Positions 23,497 to 32,128 of a DNA stretch of 35,113 nucleotides are shown here, one piece after another. The DNA is taken from the NCBI GenBank assembly GCA_013177815.1, contig JABLXM010000011.1, positions 1 to 35,113 on the forward strand, in the 5' to 3' direction. The notes under the pieces were generated by a model. The model had not been told where the DNA came from. It saw only the letters and a list, made by a program, of their open reading frames with translations, and did not search any database. Within the stretch, counting starts at the first letter, position 1; the number at the start of each line of letters is the position of its first letter. Source of the stretch: Anaerolineae bacterium. GTDB lineage: Bacteria; Chloroflexota; Anaerolineae; Anaerolineales; Anaerolineaceae. Both the position numbers and the translations under genes were made by a program.

Positions 23497-25823
23497 CATT
23501 CCTCCTGACACTCCGGCGAGGGCGGGAGAATTTCGCGCGAGCCGCCACGCATCGCTTGCTGATACGTGTTCCAAACAGCAGCGGCTTCGGCGCAACAACC
23601 TTCCTCCCGCAATAAGGCAGCGTAGTGCTCCGCGCTTGCAAACTGACCACAATCTGCCACCAAATTGATGACGCCAGGGACCAAGTCATTGGGAACACCC
23701 TGGCGCTGGTAGACCCAGTTGGATAACGTCTCTGCAAGCGGGTTGCCGGATTCGATGGTGCGGTTGTCCATCAAAGCTAACATGGCGGTATAGGATCGTT
23801 CGACTGAAGTCAGATCGCCTTGCGCTTCATGAGCGATCGCTTCGACCCGGTGGCGGCAAACCGCGGGTTCGCCCAGCCATTCGGCATATGCCAGCAGGCG
23901 TTCGACCTGGGAAAAATCGCCACGCTGCACAGCCAATTGAGCGGCGTACCAATAGGTAGCACGACTGACCAACGAGTTTTGCGCCAGCCAGCCCTGAAGC
24001 ACTTCCGTCCTGAGCGGTGACAAACCCCAATATGGGTGGGTAGCCCAATCCGGCTTTAATTGCAACGCCAGTTGGTATTCGTGGGCAGCGGCATCATCGT
24101 CATCCAGTTGCTCAGCAAACCAACCTGCGTTGACGTGATAAACAGCCGAGCGAGGCGAGTGCTGAACGGCTTTTTGAATATCCAGTTGGGCAGATTCGAG
24201 ATCATAGGAGAGCCAATCCAGGGTAGCGACATTCACCCAGACCCATGAAACATCCGGCTCCAGTTGCATGCTGCGGCGCAAATATGATCGCGCCAATTCA
24301 AGTTCGAGGGGGTCACGATCCTGATACCAGGCGTCGGCAAAATACATACCTGTCTGTTGGGGATAATAAAAGAGGTTTGGATCGCGAGATACACTGAGCA
24401 AAGCTTGTTGACCAGCCAATTTATGGTAACCCTGTTCACCCAATCGCACAGCCGTGGCAGCAGGATAGTACGCCCACAGGCGAATGCCAGACACTAGGAT
24501 GATGACCACGACAGGGATGAAAAAAACGCTCAGGCGAACGGAAGCATAACGCTCGACCCGATCAGCAGGGCGTGAAAAAAGCCAGGCGGACAACGCCAGC
24601 ATTGGCAACATGATGGAAATCCAGTGGGAGAATTCATCCACCTGAGATTGCGCCAGAAAGCCAACCAGGGCAGCAATGACGGCTGCCAGATAAGGCTGAT
24701 CGGGAAGTCGATCAGCCATCGACAAGACAACGCGAACGGCGATAACGATGAGCCAGATCACTGCGAACAAACCAAAAATACCGGATTCCCCCATGACTTG
24801 CAAGAAAGCGTTGTGGGCATGGGTCGACCAATAATCCGGCGGTATGTGCGGGTTGGCGCTCAAGTACGCCAACGGGAAGCGACCAGGACCCACGCCGAAG
24901 AATGGTGAACTCAACCAGATCGATATTGCAGTCCGCCAGATCGGTTCACGGCTACCGAATAGATCCAAACCGTGGGATGGATGACGAGACAACGTCATTA
25001 CCCCCAGTACAATCACAAAAATAATGACCAGAGCAGCAGCAAGGACGATTAGCCAGCGACGTCGGTCAACGGCAGGCAACCATCGACGCACTTCTCCCCG
25101 GCGCCGGGCTGTCAGCCATACCAACACCAATATGGCGGACCAAGCGAACAACCCGAGCAACCCGCCCCTTGACGATGAGAAGATCAATGCAATGGCATAG
25201 AGGGCGAGCCACACAGCCATTGAAAACCGGATAATGCGCCGTTGGGTCTTGATGAATACGACCACGGCAATCGGACCAGCCAGGTTGACAAGCGCTATCA
25301 AGGCGTTGGGATGACCCAACAAACCGACGAAGCGATAGGGATAGGGCGGCAGTCGGAAACTGCCAATGCGCTCCCACCAGGTGCGATAGACGAATGATGT
25401 CTCCAACAAGGCTGCGACCATCAAGATCGCGGTGATGGTCAGCAGGGCAGCGAAGAAGGCACTCTGGTCCAGACCAACATCAAAGGCGTCAACAAGCAAA
25501 TAGAACAATACGCCATAGCCAAGGAGTAAGATGACCCGCTCCATGCCTTCGCGTTGGTCGGCGGAGAAGATCCAGGTCATGATCAATACCACGAATATCG
25601 CAATGATCCCGTTCTCCAAACCGGTACGGGGCGTGGCGGCGCGATGAGAGTAGCCGCGCCAGATCAAATAGCCCACACAGGCAATGGAAAAAAAAGCCAG
25701 CCCGAAGACCTGGAGCGAAAAGTCGGATTGCCATAATTTGCTGCCGGTGACAATCGTTACTGAAAATCCAACCAAGAAGAATAAATAGCTGATGACCCTA
25801 CGAGAAGTGACCTGTTTATCCAC
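23496..25823 (-). CDS. O-antigen ligase-like membrane protein with TPR domain (copy 1)
   Basis: 775-aa polytopic protein. The N-terminal ~470 residues have about 12 hydrophobic helices. The Wzy/WaaL signature reads SPFFGVGPGRFPLAYLSAN followed by STHAHNAFLQVMGESGIFGLFAV, in which the His and Glu residues are typical of the catalytic periplasmic loop. The C-terminal part has TPR-like units (LARSYLRRSMQLEPDVSWVWVNVA, AQLDIQKAVQHSPRSAVYHVNAG, AAHEYQLALQLKPDWATH). It probably polymerises or ligates lipid-linked glycan at the outer face of the membrane, with TPRs organising partners. The start is GTG 25823 with no obvious Shine-Dalgarno. It is the first gene of an operon reaching at least to 15411. 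Confidence 0.9.
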   Translation of the reverse strand: MDKQVTSRRVISYLFFLVGFSVTIVTGSKLWQSDFSLQVFGLAFFSIACVGYLIWRGYSHRAATPRTGLENGIIAIFVVLIMTWIFSADQREGMERVILLLGYGVLFYLLVDAFDVGLDQSAFFAALLTITAILMVAALLETSFVYRTWWERIGSFRLPPYPYRFVGLLGHPNALIALVNLAGPIAVVVFIKTQRRIIRFSMAVWLALYAIALIFSSSRGGLLGLFAWSAILVLVWLTARRRGEVRRWLPAVDRRRWLIVLAAALVIIFVIVLGVMTLSRHPSHGLDLFGSREPIWRTAISIWLSSPFFGVGPGRFPLAYLSANPHIPPDYWSTHAHNAFLQVMGESGIFGLFAVIWLIVIAVRVVLSMADRLPDQPYLAAVIAALVGFLAQSQVDEFSHWISIMLPMLALSAWLFSRPADRVERYASVRLSVFFIPVVVIILVSGIRLWAYYPAATAVRLGEQGYHKLAGQQALLSVSRDPNLFYYPQQTGMYFADAWYQDRDPLELELARSYLRRSMQLEPDVSWVWVNVATLDWLSYDLESAQLDIQKAVQHSPRSAVYHVNAGWFAEQLDDDDAAAHEYQLALQLKPDWATHPYWGLSPLRTEVLQGWLAQNSLVSRATYWYAAQLAVQRGDFSQVERLLAYAEWLGEPAVCRHRVEAIAHEAQGDLTSVERSYTAMLALMDNRTIESGNPLAETLSNWVYQRQGVPNDLVPGVINLVADCGQFASAEHYAALLREEGCCAEAAAVWNTYQQAMRGGSREILPPSPECQEE

Positions 25824-25881
25824 CGGGATGACCCAATTTTCAGGATGACTATGATCGATCCATCACTCAGACGTTGAAATG

Positions 25882-25887
25882 ATTATA
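25882..25887 (-). promoter_or_regulatory. -10 box of the eight-gene polysaccharide operon
   Basis: A perfect TATAAT lies on the minus strand about 58 bp before the GTG of the first gene. A convincing -35 hexamer is not seen at the standard spacing, so an activator or alternative architecture is possible. The implied leader is about 50 nt. Confidence 0.4.
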
Positions 25888-25923
25888 GTATCAATGCCGC
25901 ATCCCCCCTGTTTGCAGTTTCGC

Positions 25924-25944
25924 AAATAAAAACTTTAGCTAAAG
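25924..25944 (-). terminator. Weak terminator after the formyltransferase gene
   Basis: On the minus strand, CTTTAGCTAAAG (25944-25933) overlaps the stop codon and is followed directly by TTTTTATTT. The stem is only about four pairs, so efficiency is doubtful. Confidence 0.3.
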
Positions 25945-26607
25945 CGGATCATCCGGTTTGTACTCAAAGCGCATGCCGTCGATCTCGATATACGCGCCCG
26001 GCGTACCCGGATACGCGGATGCCTTCACCCGCCGGCGAATCTCATCCAGCGGCATGCCAAGCTCAATGCGTTTGAGAGCGTTCAACTCTTTCCGGCGATA
26101 GGCTCGTCTGGACCAGACCTCAGCGGAGCGCGGAAGCGGCTCACCTCGCAGAATCTGCGACACGATATCATAGTAGAGAACCATCAGGTAGGCATAACAG
26201 CGTTGGGTAAGGGAATAGACGCTATCTTGCGGGGTAACATCAAACCGGCGGACGGCTATGATGCTGCCAGAATCGACGATTTCAGCCATATGATGACAGG
26301 TAACGCCATAAGTAGAGACGCCATCATAAATGGCGAAGTTGGTACACCCGGTGCCGGGGTATTCGGGCGGGGCTGGGTGAAAGTTAATGGCGGCGACCCG
26401 CGCCTGGTTCAAGACGGCGGCGGGAATAACCCAGGGACAGAGATACGAGATCAAATAATCCCCCTGCCAGGCGTGGACTTCTTCCGGAAGGGTTTGACCC
26501 GCTTCTGCCAGAAACACTCGAAGCCCAGGAATACTGGTGCGAGAGTAATCCAGCACGCGCTGAAAGAAGGGATCATCCCGTTTCTTACCCAATAATAGAA
26601 CTTCCAT
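25939..26607 (-). CDS. Formyltransferase-family protein (probable sugar N-formyltransferase)
   Basis: 222-aa formyl_trans_N-domain protein related to methionyl-tRNA formyltransferase. The catalytic Asn-His-Asp triad is present: N75 and H77 in INFHPAPPEYPG, and D112 in EIVDSGSII. The protein is shorter than Fmt (~310 aa), lacks its C-terminal tRNA-binding domain, and matches the size of sugar N-formyltransferase-like cores. It is predicted to use N10-formyltetrahydrofolate to formylate a nucleotide-linked amino sugar. The start is ATG 26607 with GGAGG five bases upstream; an in-frame TTG at 26619 is rejected because it lies within that Shine-Dalgarno. It is divergent from the oxidoreductase operon. 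Confidence 0.88.
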   Translation of the reverse strand: MEVLLLGKKRDDPFFQRVLDYSRTSIPGLRVFLAEAGQTLPEEVHAWQGDYLISYLCPWVIPAAVLNQARVAAINFHPAPPEYPGTGCTNFAIYDGVSTYGVTCHHMAEIVDSGSIIAVRRFDVTPQDSVYSLTQRCYAYLMVLYYDIVSQILRGEPLPRSAEVWSRRAYRRKELNALKRIELGMPLDEIRRRVKASAYPGTPGAYIEIDGMRFEYKPDDPL

Positions 26608-26642
26608 CAAACCCTCCAATTATGACCCATGTGAGTAAGAAA

Positions 26643-26657
26643 ATTATAACATGACGA
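26643..26657 (-). promoter_or_regulatory. Extended -10 promoter of the formyltransferase gene
   Basis: On the minus strand TGTTATAAT gives a TGn-extended perfect -10 (TATAAT at 26648-26643). About 15 bp upstream, ATGACA overlaps the right arm-facing part of the inverted repeat at 26660-26685. The leader would be about 28 nt with GGAGG. Confidence 0.5.
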
Positions 26658-26659
26658 TT

Positions 26660-26685
26660 TTTCTGTCATATAATGGTGACAGAAA
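26660..26685. promoter_or_regulatory. Palindromic operator enclosing the rightward -10 box
   Basis: TTTCTGTCA (26660-26668) and TGACAGAAA (26677-26685) form a perfect 9-bp inverted repeat with an 8-bp centre. The centre holds TATAAT (26669-26674), the -10 of the rightward operon; ATAACA 17 bp earlier is the best -35 candidate. A dimeric regulator bound here would block that promoter and cover the -35 region of the opposing one. Confidence 0.6.
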
Positions 26686-26728
26686 CACCTGAAGGCAACC
26701 TCAAGCATTTATCCACTGGATGGACGGC

Positions 26729-28900
26729 ATGAAACAACTGGTACAAAGTTTACGGACTGGCAAGGCAGATGTGATCAATGTTCCCGTACCCTCACTACGA
26801 TCCGGGACGGTTCTGGTAAGCACAACTGCGTCATTAATCTCAGCAGGCACTGAACGGATGGTAGTTGAATTCGCCGGCAGATCATTGCTTGGGAAAGCAC
26901 GCTCACGCCCGGACTTGGTACGGCAGATGATCGATAAAGCCAGGCGGGAAGGGGTCATTCAGACGCTGCAAGCGGCTTTCAACCGACTGGAACAACCCAT
27001 GGCATTGGGGTATTCCACTGCCGGCACGATCATCGCCGTAGGCGAGAATGTACGCGGGTATCAAGTCGGCGACCGAGTAGCTTGTTCCGGCTCCGGCTAC
27101 GCGGCGCACGCTGAATTCGATTGCGTGCCAACCAACCTGATCGCGCCAATCCCAAATGACGTAGACTTTGAATCAGCGGCTTTTGCCACCGTCGGCGCGA
27201 TAGCAATGCACGGCTTCCGACTGGCAGAACAGCAAATCGGGGAAACGACGCTGGTGATCGGGCTGGGCTTGCTGGGACTGCTGGCTGCCCAGATCGCGCG
27301 AGCGGCGGGGTGCAAGGTGACCGGGGTGGATATCGACCCGGGACGGCTCCAACTGGCAGGCGAGTTGGGAATACAGGCAGTTGGGCGCGATGCAATCGAA
27401 GCGATGAGCGCCTCTTTGACGAACGGCATCGGGTTCGACTCGGTGCTGATCTGTGCCGAGAGCAAATCAAACGACCCGGTGGAACTGGCTGCGAAGTTAG
27501 CCAGGGAACGCGCCAGAATTGTGGCGGTGGGCGCGGTGGCGATGGACCTGCCCCGAAAGCCTTATTACGAAAAGGAACTTTCAATCATCGTATCGCGATC
27601 CTATGGTCCCGGACGATACGATCCGAACTACGAAGAGAACGGCATCGATTATCCGGTCGGTTACATACGATGGAGCGAGAATCGCAACCTGGTGGCTTTC
27701 CTTGATCTGCTATCGAACGGCAGCGTCAACGTACAGAAAATGATCTCTCACCGATTCGATATCGGGAATGCCGCAGACGCATACCAAGTGATCACCGGCA
27801 AGAAGAAAGAGCCTTTCCTCGGAGTGATGCTCAACTATCCCGACCTGGCAAACAAGGATGCGCAGAAACGGGTCGAAATGGGCAAGCGAGCCATCGTGAA
27901 CCTGGAAAAATCCGTCAATGTGGGGGTGCTGGGCGCCGGAAACTACGCGACGGCAACCTTCCTGCCGGTATTAGCCAAGAACCGGGATACCCAATTAATC
28001 GGGATCGCTTCAGCATCTGGGTTATCGGCGAGCAACGCAGCACGGCAATATGGTTTCCAATACGCCGCATCATCCAACCAGGAGATCCTCGATGATGAAC
28101 GGGTCAACGCCGTCGCGATTCTGACACGGCATAACCTGCACGCAAACCAAATCCAGGAAGCGTTGGCAGCAGGCAAGCACGTCTACTGCGAAAAACCAGT
28201 GGCGATCAATTTTGCCGAACTGGCAAAAATTCAACAATCGCTGGTAGCCAACGAGGGGACCCTGTTGATGGCAGGATTCAACCGCCGGTTCGCATCGTTG
28301 GCAGACAGGATGAAAAAATTCCTGGATGGTTCACCAGAACCGGTGATGTTCAACTACCGGGTCAATGCCGGATACTTGCCGCCAACTCACTGGCTGCACG
28401 ACCCGGATGTTGGCGGCGGCAGGATCATCGGGGAAGGTTGCCATTTCATCGATTTTGTGACGTATATCGCCGGCTCACCGGTTGAATCCGTCCAGGCAAC
28501 CGCCCTGCCTGACCAGGGCACCTACCAGCAGGACAACGTGGCGATCACACTCAAGTTCATGAACGGCTCCGCCGGCACGATCTTTTACCTGGCAAACGGC
28601 GACAAGCGGCTGCCCAAGGAAAGGGTGGAAGTCTTTCGCGGCGGAAGGGTGGCTATCCTGGATGATTTTCGCGAATTAGCGCTGTATCACAACGGAAAAC
28701 GCGAGCGGGTGCGGGAGAGCCGGCAGGACAAAGGGCACAGATCTGCCTGGCAGGCGTTCACACAAGCTCTATTAGAGACAAAAACAGCACCCATCCCGTA
28801 CAGCGAGATCATGAATGTTTCCATTGCCACCATCCTGGCGAGGAATTCGATCCAAACCGGCACGGAGATGTGGGTACGCGAGATCGAACCCGGAACCTGA
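26729..28900 (+). CDS. Fused MDR-type dehydrogenase/Gfo-Idh-MocA oxidoreductase
   Basis: About 723-aa two-domain enzyme. The N-terminal ~350 residues are a medium-chain dehydrogenase/reductase (GYSTAGTIIAVGENV, GYQVGDRVACSGSGYAAHAEF, and a Rossmann motif in TTLVIGLGLLGLLAAQIA). The typical Zn-site GHE is replaced by GYS, and the structural four-Cys lobe is absent. The C-terminal part is a Gfo/Idh/MocA NAD(P)-dependent sugar oxidoreductase, with its own Rossmann motif (NVGVLGAGNYATATFLPVLAK), EKP (YCEKPVAIN) and the C-terminal sugar-binding sheet. It probably oxidises or isomerises a sugar or sugar acid for polysaccharide metabolism. ATG 26729 (MKQLVQSL) is preferred over ATG 26720. This fused type commonly precedes heparinase II/III genes. 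Confidence 0.92.
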   Translation: MKQLVQSLRTGKADVINVPVPSLRSGTVLVSTTASLISAGTERMVVEFAGRSLLGKARSRPDLVRQMIDKARREGVIQTLQAAFNRLEQPMALGYSTAGTIIAVGENVRGYQVGDRVACSGSGYAAHAEFDCVPTNLIAPIPNDVDFESAAFATVGAIAMHGFRLAEQQIGETTLVIGLGLLGLLAAQIARAAGCKVTGVDIDPGRLQLAGELGIQAVGRDAIEAMSASLTNGIGFDSVLICAESKSNDPVELAAKLARERARIVAVGAVAMDLPRKPYYEKELSIIVSRSYGPGRYDPNYEENGIDYPVGYIRWSENRNLVAFLDLLSNGSVNVQKMISHRFDIGNAADAYQVITGKKKEPFLGVMLNYPDLANKDAQKRVEMGKRAIVNLEKSVNVGVLGAGNYATATFLPVLAKNRDTQLIGIASASGLSASNAARQYGFQYAASSNQEILDDERVNAVAILTRHNLHANQIQEALAAGKHVYCEKPVAINFAELAKIQQSLVANEGTLLMAGFNRRFASLADRMKKFLDGSPEPVMFNYRVNAGYLPPTHWLHDPDVGGGRIIGEGCHFIDFVTYIAGSPVESVQATALPDQGTYQQDNVAITLKFMNGSAGTIFYLANGDKRLPKERVEVFRGGRVAILDDFRELALYHNGKRERVRESRQDKGHRSAWQAFTQALLETKTAPIPYSEIMNVSIATILARNSIQTGTEMWVREIEPGT

Positions 28901-28914
28901 ACGAACGATCTATC

Positions 28915-30870
28915 GTGTTCAAGAGACTTCTCGATCCGACTAGAACATTCTACTTCGCATTGAGGGAGTTGGGCTGGAAGCCCATCCTCTTGAGCGGGGT
29001 GTATCGATTTGCCAAAGTGACGCGAGCATGGCAAGTAATCTCGCAACCCCGGCTACCTGAGACGGGGCTGCGCCTGGCGGAGATGACCAACGCGCGCCCG
29101 CTCCAGCTTCTGACGCGGGAGGAGATCCTCAGTCATACCCAGCATGACACAGCAGAAATCATCAAGGTCGCCGACGAGATCGTCAATGGATCCTTGCGCG
29201 CATACGGAGGAGCCCCCAAACCATTCATCCTCAACGCTGGCGACAGCGAGCAACATTGGAGCCGTATCTCGGATGACCGCGGGGATGGCACAGACATCAA
29301 GGACATATGGGAAGCGGCTCGATTCGGCTGGGTGTACCCGCTGATCCGCGCGTATCAATTGAGTGGTCATTCCGGCTACCCGTTGGCGTTCCTGAGATAT
29401 TTCGATGAGTTCGAAGCAGCCAACCCAGCCTACCGGGGATCGAATTGGGTTTCCGGTCAGGAAGCAGCGATCAGGATCATCGCCTTGGTATGCGGCTATC
29501 AGGCTTTTCGTGAAGAAGTACCTGACGGTAAAACATTCGCCGACAAGATCGCCAGGGCGCTCTTCCAACATGCGCAACGCATCCCACCGACTATTTTGTA
29601 CGCCCGGTCACAAAACAACAATCATCTACTTTCAGAAGCTGCCGGGCTGTACACCGCAGGCGTGTTGCTGAAGGGGTGCAAGCAAGCGAAAAAATGGCGC
29701 CAACAAGGTTGGCGCATCTTCCACCAGACATTGCAACGCCAAATCGATCAGACAGGCGAATACGTCCAACACAGTACGAACTATCACCGTTTGATGTTGC
29801 ACCTGGCATTATGGGTGAACCGCATCGCCCAGGTTGCCGGCGACACATTCCCGCGCAGCAGCCTGGAAGCGCTGGCTGGCGCGACCGGCTGGCTGTGGGC
29901 GCGGATGGAACCCAGCAACGGGCAGGTGGTCAACCTGGGGCATCATGACGGCTCACACCTGATCACACTGGGTGACGCGGATATCTTGGATCACCGACCA
30001 ACAATACAAGCTGCATCCCGGGCGTTCGCCGGCGGCGCATTACTGCCAGGGGGAAAATGGGACGAACTCGGTCATTGGCTGGGATTGCCAATAGAAACAA
30101 CCAAGCCATTGATTGAACTCCCAGTCGATGGCAAACCCGACCAACGGTTGAACGGGAGGAACACGTGGGGTATCCTGCGGTCAGCGCGCTACACTTCGCG
30201 ACCGGCACACGCAGACCAGTTGCATCTCGACCTTTGGATCAACGGGACCAATGCGCTGATAGACGCCGGCACCTATCGATACACAGCTCCGACGCCGTGG
30301 CGAAACACTTTAGCAGGCAGCGCAGCGCACAATACCATCACAATCGACGAGCAGGACCAGATGCTGCGACGGGGACGGTTCATGTGGCTGAAATGGGCAA
30401 CGGCAAAGCCCCTGCCGCCTGCCTCGAAGAATCACATGGCAGCTCATCATGACGGCTATACAACATTGGGGTGCATCCATCAGCGGGAGGTCACCCTGGG
30501 CGAGACGGGAGAGTGGCGCATCCTCGATTCAATCCAACCGCACGGCGCGGCGATACGCAACCACCGTTACCGACTGCACTGGCTGCTCCCCCTTGGGGAG
30601 TGGCACATCGAAGGCGATAGCGTGCGCATACACCTGGACAAAGTGGTGGTCACACTAATGATAAGATTGACATCAGAGGATGCACCACACGGGTTGTCAG
30701 TGATCAAGGCAGGCGTATGCCAAGCGGGCAACAGCCAGGATCACCAAATCCTGGGCTGGCACTCGCCAACCTACGGGCAACTCAACCCGGCGATTTCGGT
30801 GCTCTTCGAGTGGGCGGGCAAACTACCCACCCAAGTCGAAACGATCATCACGCATAAAATTCGGAGATGA
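28915..30870 (+). CDS. Heparinase II/III-family protein (alginate lyase-like)
   Basis: About 651 aa. The N-terminal alpha/alpha-toroid is supported by GQEAAIRIIALVCGYQAF, the SQNNNHLLSEAAGLYTAGVLL motif and the catalytic-type STNYHRLMLHLALW with Tyr and His. The C-terminal beta-sandwich of the heparinase II/III fold includes RPAHADQLHLDLWINGTNALIDAGTYRYT and a SAAHNTITIDEQDQM motif. Family members cleave uronic-acid polysaccharides by beta-elimination, but homologues inside biosynthetic clusters may instead process or edit the nascent polymer. No Sec signal is clear. GTG 28915, 14 bp after the preceding stop, is favoured; ATG 28870 would overlap it by 31 bp, adding a charged stretch unlike the family. 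Confidence 0.88.
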   Translation: MFKRLLDPTRTFYFALRELGWKPILLSGVYRFAKVTRAWQVISQPRLPETGLRLAEMTNARPLQLLTREEILSHTQHDTAEIIKVADEIVNGSLRAYGGAPKPFILNAGDSEQHWSRISDDRGDGTDIKDIWEAARFGWVYPLIRAYQLSGHSGYPLAFLRYFDEFEAANPAYRGSNWVSGQEAAIRIIALVCGYQAFREEVPDGKTFADKIARALFQHAQRIPPTILYARSQNNNHLLSEAAGLYTAGVLLKGCKQAKKWRQQGWRIFHQTLQRQIDQTGEYVQHSTNYHRLMLHLALWVNRIAQVAGDTFPRSSLEALAGATGWLWARMEPSNGQVVNLGHHDGSHLITLGDADILDHRPTIQAASRAFAGGALLPGGKWDELGHWLGLPIETTKPLIELPVDGKPDQRLNGRNTWGILRSARYTSRPAHADQLHLDLWINGTNALIDAGTYRYTAPTPWRNTLAGSAAHNTITIDEQDQMLRRGRFMWLKWATAKPLPPASKNHMAAHHDGYTTLGCIHQREVTLGETGEWRILDSIQPHGAAIRNHRYRLHWLLPLGEWHIEGDSVRIHLDKVVVTLMIRLTSEDAPHGLSVIKAGVCQAGNSQDHQILGWHSPTYGQLNPAISVLFEWAGKLPTQVETIITHKIRR

Positions 30871-30904
30871 AACGTAATCCATTGATGCCGGGAACACGAA
30901 CAGC

Positions 30905-32128
30905 ATGCACATCCTGATCATCCACCAGGCATTTGCGTCACTCGACGAGTCAGGCGGCACGCGCCATTATGAATTCGCCTCTCGGCTGGTCCAGCATGGG
31001 CACAAGGTCACGATCATTGCAAGCCCGGTCAGTTACATCACCGGCAAGGTTGGCGGAAAAAATCGGCTGCGCCCCGCCCGCCAATCGCCGCTGCCCGGTT
31101 TAACGATCCTGCGCACGTACACGTACGCCAAACTTCATAAGAACTTCTTCGCGCGCGTGCTCAGTTTTCTATCATTCATGGTCTCGTCCTTCATCGCTGC
31201 TATGACGCTCAAGGACATCGACCTGGTTTGGGGAACCTCACCACCGATTTTCCAGGGGGTCACCGCCTGGTTGGTGGCGCGCATCCGGCGGGCTCCGTTC
31301 ATCTTCGAGGTGCGCGACCTGTGGCCCGAGTTCGCCGTCGCAGTGGGGGTATTGAAAAATCCGATCCTGATCAAGGCATCCGAATGGTTGGAGGAATTTC
31401 TCTACCACCGGGCAGATCGAGTGATCGTCAATTCACCCGGGTACATCGAACACGTCAGCAGACGAGGAGCCAAGTGGGTGGAGTTCATCCCGAACGGCGC
31501 CGACCCCGACATGTTCGCCAGGGAGGTGAGCGGTTCTAACTTCCGGCAACAGCGGCGGTTAATGGACAAGTTCATTATTCTCTACGCCGGGGCACACGGG
31601 CTTTCCAATGATCTGGACGTCGTGTTGGATGCCTGTCACCTGATCACACGCCATAAGAATATCCTGGTGATGATGGTTGGGGACGGAAAAGAGAAACCGC
31701 GATTGGAAAAACGCGCCAACGAAATGGGGCTGGAAAATATTCGATTTTTCCCTCCGGTGGCAAAAAATGAAATGGCGACCGTGCTGGCAGCAACCGATGC
31801 CTGCATCGCCATCCTCAAACCAATCACAATGTACCAGACCACCTACCCAAACAAGGTGTTCGATTATATGGCGGCTGGAAAACCGATCATCCTGGCAATC
31901 GACGGCGTGATCCGAAAAGTGGTCGAAGACAGCGGATGTGGCATCTTCGTCCAGCCCGGTTCAGCGGAAGCGCTCGCCAATGCGATGGTCGACCTGGCAA
32001 ATGACCCGCATAAGGTCATGCAAATGGGCAATAACGGTAGACAATCTATACAAACGTCATATAATCGAAACATAATCGGTGAGCACTTGTTGAACTTCTT
32101 TTTAGAAGTCGGGAGGAATAATGGCTGA
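30905..32128 (+). CDS. WbuB-like family 4 glycosyltransferase
   Basis: 407-aa GT-B glycosyltransferase of the WbuB subgroup. The opening [40 protein letters not shown] is diagnostic for this type. [19 protein letters not shown] and [15 protein letters not shown] follow. In the donor half it has [16 protein letters not shown], the segment [35 protein letters not shown], and [15 protein letters not shown]. WbuB transfers N-acetyl-L-fucosamine to lipid-linked glycan; whether this one does is unknown. It is 34 bp after the heparinase gene, and its last eight bases are shared with the response regulator start. Confidence 0.92.
   Translation: MHILIIHQAFASLDESGGTRHYEFASRLVQHGHKVTIIASPVSYITGKVGGKNRLRPARQSPLPGLTILRTYTYAKLHKNFFARVLSFLSFMVSSFIAAMTLKDIDLVWGTSPPIFQGVTAWLVARIRRAPFIFEVRDLWPEFAVAVGVLKNPILIKASEWLEEFLYHRADRVIVNSPGYIEHVSRRGAKWVEFIPNGADPDMFAREVSGSNFRQQRRLMDKFIILYAGAHGLSNDLDVVLDACHLITRHKNILVMMVGDGKEKPRLEKRANEMGLENIRFFPPVAKNEMATVLAATDACIAILKPITMYQTTYPNKVFDYMAAGKPIILAIDGVIRKVVEDSGCGIFVQPGSAEALANAMVDLANDPHKVMQMGNNGRQSIQTSYNRNIIGEHLLNFFLEVGRNNG

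Noticed and set aside
25939-26607. Annotation as methionyl-tRNA formyltransferase (fmt)
   Set aside because: The protein lacks the C-terminal tRNA-binding domain and sits in a glycan locus rather than beside def.
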